Positions 52,101-59,039 of a DNA stretch of 64,000 nt are shown piece after piece. Numbering within the stretch: the first letter of the stretch is position 1; the number at the start of each line of letters is the position of its first letter. The notes under the pieces were generated by a model. It did not search any database. It had not been told where the DNA came from and saw nothing but the letters and a program-made list of their open reading frames with translations. Where the stretch lies: assembly GCA_963819075.1 (NCBI GenBank), contig CAWFUP010000001.1, positions 930,001-994,000 on the forward strand, given 5' to 3'. Both the position numbers and the translations under genes were made by a program. The stretch comes from CAVQBJ01 sp963819075. Lineage in GTDB: Bacteria; Actinomycetota; Thermoleophilia; Solirubrobacterales; Solirubrobacteraceae.

Positions 52101-52437
52101 CGAGCCTTGGGCCGACCAGATCGCCTTCAACGGGGCGACCACATGGGGGCACGCGCGGATGTGGCTCGGGCGGCTCGCTGCCACCCTTGGGTGGCAGGAG
52201 CTGGCCGACGAGCACTTCGGATTTGCGTGCGCGTTTCAAGAGGAGATCGGGCTGCTGCTGTGGGCGGCCTATGCGCGTCTGGGCTGGGCCGAGGCACTGG
52301 CCATTCGCGGCGACGCGGCCCGATCGCGCGAGCAGGCGGCGCGAGCGCTCGAGCTCGCGCGCCGGTATGGCTACGGTGCATTCGAGTCGCGGGCCGCGGC
52401 GCTGCTCGGCGCGGGCAGCTCGCCCGCCCGGGCGTAG
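49120..52437 (+). CDS. Class III cyclase-like / AAA ATPase / TPR regulator
   Basis: 1105 residues. N-terminal class III cyclase domain (1-165): metal Asp in LLTDLVGSTSL (D14) and TGDGLMVAF (D58), and Arg of EAARLC. The transition-state Asn normally preceding AAR is Ile (PTIEAARLC), a substitution common in this actinobacterial subgroup, which suggests no or altered catalysis. AAA/ATPase part: Walker A FLSGEPGIGKTRLATYAG (about 225-240), Walker B VCVVLEDLHWADG, and a sensor region. From about 560 a TPR-like helical array (EAARLFADALELSGDADTVG and similar repeats) fills the rest. No LuxR HTH at the C terminus, unlike relatives. It may sense nucleotides or ligands and act through its TPR surface. 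Confidence 0.87.
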   Translation: MSGSVRLAAILLTDLVGSTSLATAVGPTRWDELRDEHFRVLREAIASTGGVEVKSTGDGLMVAFSSASAAIRCAVVMQQLIERRGRHSEPRLHARVGLGAGECTVRDEDYYGIPTIEAARLCDRAPTDGILISPMVRTLAGRCEWAQLESIGELQLKGIADPVEATAVLWQPLTEVSPPEVGHWALPLKLRSMPTISYVGRTTERARIERSRAAAYHGDARVVFLSGEPGIGKTRLATYAGHGAHAEGFLVCWGECSEELAVPYEPWIGVCSHIVDTAPQNVLDAHIERFGGELGRLVADLPRRAPSSPAPQRSDPDTERFLLFAAVAGLFRSLCHIHPVCVVLEDLHWADGQSVALLRHVMRALNEGAMQVIVTYRDSELTRDHPLTAAHADVQRMEGFERIALQGLDVDEVTEMMAAVTGHDVGDDGRELASEIASATGGNPFFVGEVLRCLMESEGLALDEETRRLTVDRSSSIRLPPSARDVIDRRVQRLGDDAREVLTHAAVIGHAFDVGLLNDLVALSEGRILGQLEAAVAASLLVESTERVGSFAFSHNLINQTLYEGLGATRRARMHHQIALALERRGSGASHARLGELAFHWRLAMSPIDAHKAAEYARRAGEEALNSLAPAEAARLFADALELSGDADTVGCCRALVGLGEAQRQSGDPAYRHTLLEASRMASALGDAELAASAALANSRGSYSLIGEVDAERLRAIERAIELDDPPVPARRARLLALEAQELEWSPKVERRHALADEAVRLARAAGDARALSGVLINAFFAYWSPETLDLRVDVANELAQSARAAQDPAFLYWSHVLEFDVTLETGQHARSEAALQRMRAAADELDQPLLHWIAAYNYAGWATPREHLADAERLVEHAFALGQQAGEPDAALIYGAQLAPIRVYQGRGQEVVEMLEASVDAYPDMHGWHAGLAQTYCLLGRVAEAAPIVERGARERYRGVAHDGSYTTALALYADAAAHADLPQAAGILYRLIEPWADQIAFNGATTWGHARMWLGRLAATLGWQELADEHFGFACAFQEEIGLLLWAAYARLGWAEALAIRGDAARSREQAARALELARRYGYGAFESRAAALLGAGSSPARA

Positions 52438-52491
52438 GCTGCTATCCCGGCCGACCGAGAAAGGAACCGCTGACCATCCACCGAGCGACGC

Positions 52492-52893
52492 TCAGTCAGC
52501 CCACCAGTCGCGCTGACCTTCCACGTCTTCCCGCGGGTTCTCGCCGAGGCTGGGCGCGCCGAAGACGAGGATCTCGAGGCCCTCCGGCCCGGCCTCGTAC
52601 CCTCGCCAGGTACCGGGCGGAACGCGCACGACGTCCCACTTCTTGACCTCGACGATCTCGTCGTCGAGCTTCATCCGCCCGCTCCCGCCCACGACCACGA
52701 ACACCTCCTCCTGCTCCTTGTGCGTGTGGCCGTACGGGAACCGGTAGTCGGGCGGGATGCGCTGATAGCTCAGCCCGGACTGCTCGAGCTCGAGCGCCCT
52801 ACTCGCCAGACGGAACTCCAGGTCCGGCGCGCCGTCGAAGTTGGACCCGACGTCCGCGAGGTCCTCTCTGAGGTTCCTGAGCGTGAACGGCAT
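52492..52893 (-). CDS. Cupin-domain protein
   Basis: 133 residues from ATG 52893. The conserved cupin motifs are visible: FPYGHTHKEQEEVFVVVGGS (motif 1, His/His/Glu metal ligands) and VRVPPGTWRGYEAG (motif 2, His replaced by Trp/Arg, so metal binding may be weakened). The protein begins MPFTLRNLREDLADVG. A small single-domain cupin without enzymatic assignment. The upstream 179 bp separates it from the NAD-epimerase gene. Confidence 0.85.
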   Translation of the reverse strand: MPFTLRNLREDLADVGSNFDGAPDLEFRLASRALELEQSGLSYQRIPPDYRFPYGHTHKEQEEVFVVVGGSGRMKLDDEIVEVKKWDVVRVPPGTWRGYEAGPEGLEILVFGAPSLGENPREDVEGQRDWWAD

Positions 52894-53072
52894 GGCCGCG
52901 ATTCTAAGGTTCGCCCCCCGCGCCACGGCCTTGCAGGACGTTCCCGACGTCGAGAACACCGGCAGGCGGCGCCCGGCCGCCGTCCTGCGGACATGCCGTC
53001 AGTGCCGCTTGCCGCCACCGCTACGCGCTTCCTCGCCGACGCACGCGAGCCGACCCGAGCCACGCGGGTCCC

Positions 53073-53966
53073 TCAACCGGTCGTCACCTTGCGGTAACTG
53101 CCGTCCCGAAACTCCTGGACCAGGCCCGGATGCGATGGAGCCCATCCGAGCTCGGCTCGGGCTTTGGCCGCGACGGTTGCCTGGTCGAGCAGCAGGACTT
53201 CGGCGAAATAATCGCCCAGGCGTGCCTTGGCCTCATCATCATCCCCGGGCACCGCTCCGGGAGCGCCCACCGCAACGGCGGCTGCCTCGGTCAGCTCGGC
53301 GACCGTCGGGTTCTGTCCGTCGCCGATGACATAACGGCCGCGGGCCGAATCCTGCTCCAGAACGAGACGGAAGAAATTCGCCAGATCCGCGACGTGGACC
53401 GTCGACCAGTGCTGCTGTCCACTCCCGAGCATGATCAGATTGCCGGCGTCGTCCCGGGGTGATCCGAGCAGCAGTCCCGGCATCCCGCCTCCACCGTCAC
53501 CGTAGGCGGTGGCGGAGCAGATCACGACTCCACGCATGTCGGGGGCGGCGAGCACCCGCCGCTCGATCGGCTCCTTCCATGCCACCAGTGGCGGCGCATC
53601 GATGGGCGACTGCTCGCTGATCGAGAGGTTGTTCCCGTAGATCCACGAACCGCTGATGTCAAGGAAGGGCTTGCCGGTGTCGGCGAACGCCTCAATGGCC
53701 GCGTCGACCACCGCGCTATCCAGGTCTGCGCTCGTCGCGTCGCCGGGACTCGCCGTGTGGATCGCGGCGTCCGCATCGCGCAACGCGCCCACGACCGCCG
53801 CGCGGTCGTAGAGGTCGACCACGGTTGCGGCGGCGCCGCGCTCGGCGACCGTATCGGCCTGGCTCGCATCGCGGACGAGCGCCGTCACCGAGTGACCGTG
53901 CTCCCGCAGTTCCGTCAGAACGTGAGATCCGATGAACCCGGTTGGACCGGTGAGTGCCACTTTCAT
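53073..53966 (-). CDS. NAD(P)-dependent epimerase/dehydratase-like
   Basis: 297 residues from ATG 53966 with AGGAGG upstream. N-terminal Rossmann motif TGPTGFIGSHVLTELREHG, then IHTASPGD and FLDISGSWIYGNNLS, ICSATAYGDGGGG and HVADLANFFRLVLEQ. The catalytic Tyr-x3-Lys of extended SDRs is not in its usual form (IYGNN), so it may be an atypical reductase or NmrA-like regulator. A TetR palindrome lies 170 bp upstream, directly behind the TetR gene on the same strand, consistent with inducible expression. Confidence 0.85.
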   Translation of the reverse strand: MKVALTGPTGFIGSHVLTELREHGHSVTALVRDASQADTVAERGAAATVVDLYDRAAVVGALRDADAAIHTASPGDATSADLDSAVVDAAIEAFADTGKPFLDISGSWIYGNNLSISEQSPIDAPPLVAWKEPIERRVLAAPDMRGVVICSATAYGDGGGGMPGLLLGSPRDDAGNLIMLGSGQQHWSTVHVADLANFFRLVLEQDSARGRYVIGDGQNPTVAELTEAAAVAVGAPGAVPGDDDEAKARLGDYFAEVLLLDQATVAAKARAELGWAPSHPGLVQEFRDGSYRKVTTG

Positions 53967-54135
53967 AGCCGAACGGCCTCCTGTCTTTGCTCGCTGAGTC
54001 TTCCCTCGATCGGTGGAGAGCTGCGGCCGCTGCGCCGCCGCCGGGGCCGACCCTCTCCGACCACCCCTGGCGCCCAGCGCCCCGAGCCATCCGATCAAGC
54101 GTGCGATCGAGCTTACGCCGATCGAGCGATTATTG

Positions 54136-54151
54136 TCAAGCGTTCGCTTGA
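54136..54151. promoter_or_regulatory. TetR-type operator TCAAGCGTTCGCTTGA
   Basis: 7-bp perfect arms around TT between the tetR stop (54192) and the epimerase start (53966), preceded by an AT patch (GATTATTG). Suits repression of the epimerase by the adjacent TetR. Confidence 0.65.
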
Positions 54152-54191
54152 ATTGTTTGCCGAGCGGGCAAAACCCGGGCCGCTCTGCGAG

Positions 54192-54821
54192 TCAGCCCGA
54201 GTCTGTGGCGCGAAATGCTCCTGCAATCGTCGGTACCAGCAGTCGCTCGATCTGCTTGTGGGACTTGTTCCTCAGCTCGTCCCCCACCGGTGCCAGCACC
54301 AGCCAGTTGATCAATCCGGCCACGCAGCGGATGCGGAAGATCAACTCTTGATCCTTCGCACCCTGAAGGTTGGCCTTGAGCACGCGAAGGACCGCGCCAC
54401 GAATCTGCTCGAACCTGCCGTCGAGGCGACCCGCTCCCTGCGGAGGGTCGATCCCGGCTCGCGCGACGATGCGCATCACGGCGAGATCGCGACCTCCGGC
54501 GACCAGCGAGGCGATCAACGGTCGCGCAAAGGCTGCCGCCAATGCCTCGAGCGTGGAGTCGGGATCGAGCGCGCTCACCGCCTCCTCCTGGGCGTCGAGG
54601 TAGCGCTCCAGCGCATGGGCGATCGCCGCGTCACACAGCGACTGAAGCGAGCCGAAGTGGTAGCTCACCGCCGCCACGTTCGCGTCCGCGGCACCCGTCA
54701 GGGCCCGGAGGGTCACCCCGTCCTCGCCGCGTTGGGCGAGCAGGTCGAGCGCGGCATCCATCAGTCGCGCGCGCGTCCGCAGGCCCACCTCGCGACGCTG
54801 GTCTGGTCTGGCTGCTTGCAT
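54192..54821 (-). CDS. TetR-family transcriptional regulator
   Basis: 209 residues. N-terminal HTH: LMDAALDLLAQRGEDGVTLR, ALTGAADANVAAVSYHFGSL and QSLCDAAIAHALER; the C-terminal half is an all-helical ligand/dimer domain (TetR_C-like, DLAVMRIVARAGIDPP and so on). It is encoded upstream of the epimerase gene on the same strand. The downstream operator TCAAGCGTTCGCTTGA shows it probably controls that gene. Start at 54821 fits the family length. Confidence 0.92.
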   Translation of the reverse strand: MQAARPDQRREVGLRTRARLMDAALDLLAQRGEDGVTLRALTGAADANVAAVSYHFGSLQSLCDAAIAHALERYLDAQEEAVSALDPDSTLEALAAAFARPLIASLVAGGRDLAVMRIVARAGIDPPQGAGRLDGRFEQIRGAVLRVLKANLQGAKDQELIFRIRCVAGLINWLVLAPVGDELRNKSHKQIERLLVPTIAGAFRATDSG

Positions 54822-54918
54822 CGCAACTTATTCAATCAGCTGCTTGACAGGGATGGTCGCAACCGCAGAAGACCGTCGCCGGACGCGACGAGCCCTTTAC
54901 CTCAGAGCAACAAGCCGT

Positions 54919-56352
54919 TCAGGCACCCGCCGGAGAATCGGTCTCGGCGACCGGCTCGAGGGCTGCCGCGTTTCGTTCCGGCAACGCCGGTGTCATCCGG
55001 GGGTTGGCGACGCTTGCCGACGGGAATGCGACTTCGATGGTCAGTCCGCCCTGTGGTCGCGCGCGTGCGGTGAGGTCGGCGCGGTGCGCGGTGGCGATCG
55101 CTTGGACGATGGCGAGTCCCAGTCCGTGTCCGTTGTCGTGCCGCGTACGGGTGTCGTTCAGTCGTTGGAAGGGTCCGAACAGCCGCGAGATCTGTTCGGG
55201 CGGCACGGCCGGGCCGCTGTTAGTGATGGAGAGGAAGGCATGCCGGTCGCGGGTCGCGGTGGCGATCTCGACATGTCCGCCCGGGGTGTTGTGGCGGATC
55301 GCGTTGTCGATCAGGTTGGCGATCAGGCGCTCGAGCAGGCGGGGATCGCCTGCCGTCGGCGCGGTCGCCAGCGTGGCGCGAACATCGAGGTCGAGACCTG
55401 CGAGCTCTGCCTCGCGCGCGTGCAGGGCCTGGGAGGCGAGGACCGCGAGGTCGAGCCGCTCGCGGCGCTCGAGCCCGGCTTGGCCGCGCGTGAGTGTCAG
55501 CAGCGCGTCGATCATCTGCTCGAGATGTTGCTCGGATGCGAGCACGCGCTCGTGGGCTGCGCGCAGCGAGGAGAAGCTGGCCTGCGGGTCGGCGAGCGCG
55601 ACCTGGATCAACGCTCGCTGGCGGGTCAGCGGCGTGCGCAGCTCGTGTGAGGCGTTGGCGACGAACTGGCGCTGGGCCTGGTGGGAGTCCTCCAGCGGTT
55701 GCAGGACGCGCCCGGCGACGAGCCATCCCAGGCCGAGCGACAGGAGCGACATCGCCGCGAGCGCGATCCCGGACTGGATCAGCAGCGTTTGCCGTACCTG
55801 CGCGCGCCGGCGGTCGTCCGCGGCGCTTGCCGCGCTGCGATCGGGCATGAAGCCGCACGTCGTCGCGGCCTGCGTGAACGCCGCCGACTGCATGTCGATC
55901 GTGGCCGGGATGGCGAGGATCGCTCCGTCGCGATCCGCGATGACGCCGTCGTTGCCGAAGGAGTTGGGCGGAACCGAGGTCGTCGGGTCGGGGAACCCGC
56001 GGACGCCGTGCCGGCGCATGCACTGTGCCACCGTGCGCCAGTGCGCCATCGTCTGGGCGGAAGGGGGCGTCGTCGAGCGGAGGCCAAGACGGGCAGGGAG
56101 GCCGCGGGGTGGTCGAGTAATGGGCAGACCGGGGGGCGGTCCCGCGACCTCGGAGTTCATGGCGTCCTGGAGGGTGAACACGAATCCGGCGTTGACCAGG
56201 AGCGCGTAGCTGATCGCCATCAGCGCGGCGCCGGAGAGCAGGAACAGGCCGCCGTACAGGAGCGTCAGCCGTCTGCGGACGGTCCGATGCGGCAGGTGCT
56301 GGCCGACGGCCAGCAGGGTGACCCGGCGGTTCAGTCGCGCGGCGATGCTCAT
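54919..56352 (-). CDS. Sensor histidine kinase with a CMR-FPDP extracytoplasmic domain
   Basis: 477 residues from ATG 56352, overlapping the regulator's stop (ATGA). TM1 about 31-57, extracytoplasmic loop about 58-188, TM2 about 189-213, then HAMP-like linker, HisKA with H236 in VANASHELRTPLTRQRA, HATPase with LIDNAIRHNTPGG and GHGLGLAIVQAIA. The loop contains VAQCMRRHGVRGFPDPTTS, IPATIDMQSAAF and AATTCGF, which match the second repeat of the divergent lipoprotein (VAQCMRRQGIYNFPDPRTS, FPATIDEQSPLF, AATCNF) in order and spacing. Sensor and lipoprotein thus share a domain with two Cys, pointing to homotypic or ligand sharing. A Pro/Ala-rich tail ends the protein. Confidence 0.9.
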   Translation of the reverse strand: MSIAARLNRRVTLLAVGQHLPHRTVRRRLTLLYGGLFLLSGAALMAISYALLVNAGFVFTLQDAMNSEVAGPPPGLPITRPPRGLPARLGLRSTTPPSAQTMAHWRTVAQCMRRHGVRGFPDPTTSVPPNSFGNDGVIADRDGAILAIPATIDMQSAAFTQAATTCGFMPDRSAASAADDRRRAQVRQTLLIQSGIALAAMSLLSLGLGWLVAGRVLQPLEDSHQAQRQFVANASHELRTPLTRQRALIQVALADPQASFSSLRAAHERVLASEQHLEQMIDALLTLTRGQAGLERRERLDLAVLASQALHAREAELAGLDLDVRATLATAPTAGDPRLLERLIANLIDNAIRHNTPGGHVEIATATRDRHAFLSITNSGPAVPPEQISRLFGPFQRLNDTRTRHDNGHGLGLAIVQAIATAHRADLTARARPQGGLTIEVAFPSASVANPRMTPALPERNAAALEPVAETDSPAGA

Positions 56353-57002
56353 ATCCGGTAGCCGGCCTTGGCGATGGTCTGTATCACGGGTGGCTCGCCG
56401 AGCTTGGCTCGAAGGCGGCTGATGGTGACCTTGACCGTGCCGGTGAACGGATCGGTGGCCTCGTCCCACACGCGTGCGAGCAGTTCCTCGGGCGAGACGA
56501 CCCGGCCCTGGGCGGCGAGCAGCAGTTCCAGCACGCCGAACTCCTTCGGGGTCAGCTCCAGCCACCGGCCGGCGCGGCTGGCCGTGCGCTTGGCCGTGTC
56601 GAGCACGACATCACCGGAGGCCAGCAGCGGCGGGATGCTCGGCTGCGCACGGCGGGCCAACGCACCGATCCGCGCGACCAGCACCGGGAAGTCAAACGGC
56701 TTGGGCAGATAGTCGTCTGCGCCCAGCCCGAGTCCGTCGATGACGTCGTCACTCGTTGCCGCGGCGGTCAGCATCAACAGCCGGCTGCGCAACCCGCCGT
56801 CGACGAGCCGGGCGCACACCTGATCGCCGTGGAGGCCGGGCAGGTCGCGGTCGAGCACGATCACGTCGTAGTCGTTGACCAGTGCGCGGGCCAGGCCGGC
56901 CTGGCCGTCGAGCGCGACATCAACGGCCATTCGCGCGTGACGCAGACCGGCCGCAACCGTCTCGGCCAACTCCTGGTCATCTTCGATCACCAGCACGCGC
57001 AC
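56349..57002 (-). CDS. OmpR-family response regulator
   Basis: 217 residues from GTG 57002, chosen by alignment to the paralogous regulator at 63818 (VRVLVIEDD vs MRVLIVEDH); TTG 57029 is open. Receiver domain: IEDD, phospho-Asp in YDVIVLDRDLPGLHGD, MLTAAATSDD, and Lys in YLPKPF. C-terminal winged helix: WLELTPKEFGVLELLLAAQG, VKVTISRLRAKLGEPPVIQT. Upstream of it the divergent promoter holds four GGTTxC boxes with 11-bp period. It controls the lipoprotein gene and itself (inference). Confidence 0.93.
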   Translation of the reverse strand: MRVLVIEDDQELAETVAAGLRHARMAVDVALDGQAGLARALVNDYDVIVLDRDLPGLHGDQVCARLVDGGLRSRLLMLTAAATSDDVIDGLGLGADDYLPKPFDFPVLVARIGALARRAQPSIPPLLASGDVVLDTAKRTASRAGRWLELTPKEFGVLELLLAAQGRVVSPEELLARVWDEATDPFTGTVKVTISRLRAKLGEPPVIQTIAKAGYRI

Positions 57003-57029
57003 CGATGTTCCATACGGTAACCGCAGCAA

Positions 57030-57071
57030 GGTTTCAACACGGTTTCAGCGGAGCGAAACCGTCGCGTAACC
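57030..57071. promoter_or_regulatory. Four-box OmpR-type operator, copy 1 (RR/HK versus lipoprotein promoter)
   Basis: Plus strand GGTTTCA at 57030 and 57041; minus strand GGTTACG at 57071 and GGTTTC at 57060. Each pair has an 11-bp period, and the two pairs face each other. The same layout occurs at 63748-63788. Confidence 0.72.
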
Positions 57072-57124
57072 GCCCGCGAGGTAGAACCGCTGCGCAGGCT
57101 CCAAGCAGACCACGAGGAGACCCG

Positions 57125-57772
57125 ATGCAAGCCAGCATCCGCCCCAAGCGGCTGACCCGCTCGCCGCGAGCACCGCTGTTCACCGCCGCAGCGCTCGTAA
57201 GCGGGTTCCTGGTCGCCGGTTGCGGGGGAGGCTCAGGCGGCCCGACCGTGGCAAGCGTGGGCAGCGCGACCGCGTCGGCGTCGACCTCCGTGACCGGTGG
57301 CGGTGCGGGCGGCGCCGGTCCGTCCACGCCGGCCGCCCTCGCAGCAGAGGCGCTCGCGTACTCCAAGTGCATGCGCTCCAACGGCGTGCCCAAGTTCCCA
57401 GACCCGCAACCCGGCGGGGGCTTCGAATTCCAACGGGGTTCTGGACTCGATCCCTCATCGTCCGCGTTCAAGGCGGCGCAGGCGAAGTGCCTAAAGCTGC
57501 TGCACGGCGGCGGTCCCCCCGGCCCGGGCACGCAGACGCACCCCACCCCCCAGGCGCTGGCGCAGATGGTGAAGGTCGCGCAATGCATGCGCCGGCAGGG
57601 CATCTACAACTTCCCCGACCCTCGGACCTCGATCCCGTCCAACCAGGCCGGCGTCCGCGTGATCAGCATCATCTACGGAGTGGTCCTCGTGTTCCCGGCG
57701 ACCATCGACGAGCAGTCGCCGCTGTTCACACGCGCCGCGGCGACCTGCAACTTCCCGCTGCACAATCACTGA
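57125..57772 (+). CDS. Lipoprotein with two CMR-FPDP domains
   Basis: 215 residues from ATG 57125 (GAGGAG upstream). Signal peptide and lipobox FLVAGC place the lipidated Cys at 33. After a Ser/Gly-rich spacer come two copies of one domain: residues about 78-125 (YSKCMRSNGVPKFPDP ... AFKAAQAKCLKLL) and about 146-210 (VAQCMRRQGIYNFPDP ... AATCNF). Each has a Cys-Met-Arg start, FPDP, and a second Cys about 38-54 residues later, suggesting a disulfide. The same domain is in the loop of the divergent sensor kinase and in a second lipoprotein at 62984. Function unknown; I know the family only as a widespread actinobacterial secreted protein. Confidence 0.86.
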   Translation: MQASIRPKRLTRSPRAPLFTAAALVSGFLVAGCGGGSGGPTVASVGSATASASTSVTGGGAGGAGPSTPAALAAEALAYSKCMRSNGVPKFPDPQPGGGFEFQRGSGLDPSSSAFKAAQAKCLKLLHGGGPPGPGTQTHPTPQALAQMVKVAQCMRRQGIYNFPDPRTSIPSNQAGVRVISIIYGVVLVFPATIDEQSPLFTRAAATCNFPLHNH

Positions 57773-57780
57773 CGGGAAGT

Positions 57781-57797
57781 CCGGGTCCCCGACCCGG
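57781..57797. terminator. Stem-loop between convergent genes
   Basis: CCGGGTC-CCC-GACCCGG, a 7-bp stem, lies between the lipoprotein stop (57772) and the ABC permease stop (57803). Likely shared terminator although no T-run is present. Confidence 0.45.
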
Positions 57798-57802
57798 CGA
57801 GA

Positions 57803-59038
57803 TCACGCGGTCCTCAGCGCCTCGGCCGGCGCGAGGCGGGCGGCGCGGACGGCCGGCAGGATCCCGGCGATGGCCCCGATGGCGATCGCGGCGCCGATGC
57901 CGCCACCCCAGGCGACCGCGGGGATGACGGTCGTCCAGTGCTTCGTGGAGGCGTAGATCGCGGTCGCGAGCGCCCCGGCGCCGATGCCGACGGCGCCGCC
58001 GAGCAGAGCGAGCAGGATCGCCTCGGTGAGGAACTGCATGCGGATCTGGGCCCTGGTGGCGCCGAGGGCGCGGCGCAGCCCGATCTCCGAGCGCCGCTCG
58101 AGCACGCTGATGATCATGATGTTGGCCACCCCGATGGCGCCGACGAGCAGGGCGACGGCCCCGAGTCCGAGGAAGAGGCCGTTGAACGCGCCCTTGGCGT
58201 CGACCTCGGCGACGAGCGCGTCGGAGGGCTGACTGACGTCGACCTCGTTGGGGTTCTCCGGGTTCGCGGTCGACCCGAGCACGGTGTCGACGGCGGCGAC
58301 CTGGCTGGTGTCGGACCGAACGTAGATCTCGGTCGGGTTGCCGAGCGCGGGCCGGCCGTCCAGGACGCTGGTGTACTGGAGGTAGGTGGCGGCGGCGCGG
58401 TAGCCGACGAGGACGCTGGAGTCGATCTCGGGCGCCAGGATGGCGGGGTTGAGGATGCCCACGACGTAGAACCACATGCCTCCGAGCCACACCCGCTCTC
58501 CCGGGTAGACACGGTCGATCCCGAGGCGCTGCGCGGCGGCCGCGCCGAGCACGCAGACGGGCTTGGTCGCGGTCGCGGCGTTGAGGAACTCGCCCTGGGC
58601 GACGGTCGTGCCGACCGCGCCGGGGAGGTTGAGCGTGCTGGCGGCCACGCTGAGGGCGTTGGTGTTGATCGATGGGATCAGCGGGCTGCGGAAGACGTTC
58701 GCGTTGCTGACCGTGGCCGTGTCGGCGACGTCGTAGACGGGGCCGATGCGGGCGATCATGCCCGGCGCGGCCAGGGGGAGGGGCACGGATTGGCCGGTGA
58801 AGCTCTGGCCGGTCGTGACGTCGAGCAGGTTGGTGCCGAGCTGGTTGATCTCGTTGAGCAGCCCGGCCTGGCTCGAGGCGGACAGGCCGAGCACGGCGAC
58901 GATCGCCGCGACCCCGATGGCGATCCCGAGGGCCGAAAGTGCCGCCCGCAGCCGCCGCGTACGCAGTCCGATGCTCGCCAGTCGGGCCAGGTCAGCCGGT
59001 CGTAGGCGAGCGGGAGTGAGCGCTGATGTGACCGTCAT
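57803..59038 (-). CDS. MacB-type ABC transporter permease
   Basis: 411 residues from ATG 59038, one base after the upstream stop. TM1 at LRAALSALGIAIGVAAIVAVLG, a large extracytoplasmic domain (about 60-285) and three C-terminal helices (NGLFLGLGAVALLVGAIGVAN, LTEAILLALLGGAVGIGAG, GIGAAIAIGAIAGILPAVRAARL) with the coupling helix motif LERRSEIGLRRALGATR, exactly the MacB/FtsX fold. These act as mechanotransmission exporters for peptides, lipoproteins or toxins together with a membrane fusion protein, both of which are in this operon. Confidence 0.92.
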   Translation of the reverse strand: MTVTSALTPARLRPADLARLASIGLRTRRLRAALSALGIAIGVAAIVAVLGLSASSQAGLLNEINQLGTNLLDVTTGQSFTGQSVPLPLAAPGMIARIGPVYDVADTATVSNANVFRSPLIPSINTNALSVAASTLNLPGAVGTTVAQGEFLNAATATKPVCVLGAAAAQRLGIDRVYPGERVWLGGMWFYVVGILNPAILAPEIDSSVLVGYRAAATYLQYTSVLDGRPALGNPTEIYVRSDTSQVAAVDTVLGSTANPENPNEVDVSQPSDALVAEVDAKGAFNGLFLGLGAVALLVGAIGVANIMIISVLERRSEIGLRRALGATRAQIRMQFLTEAILLALLGGAVGIGAGALATAIYASTKHWTTVIPAVAWGGGIGAAIAIGAIAGILPAVRAARLAPAEALRTA

Positions 59039-59039
59039 G

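Noticed and set aside
45988..52437. CBASS defence operon
   Set aside because: Patatin resembles CapV, but there is no CD-NTase; the cyclase-like protein is class III and lacks the catalytic Asn. Left as an open hypothesis only.
49120..52437. LuxR-family regulator (LAL type)
   Set aside because: The protein has the ATPase and TPR parts of such regulators but no C-terminal HTH (ends in RAAALLGAGSSPARA).
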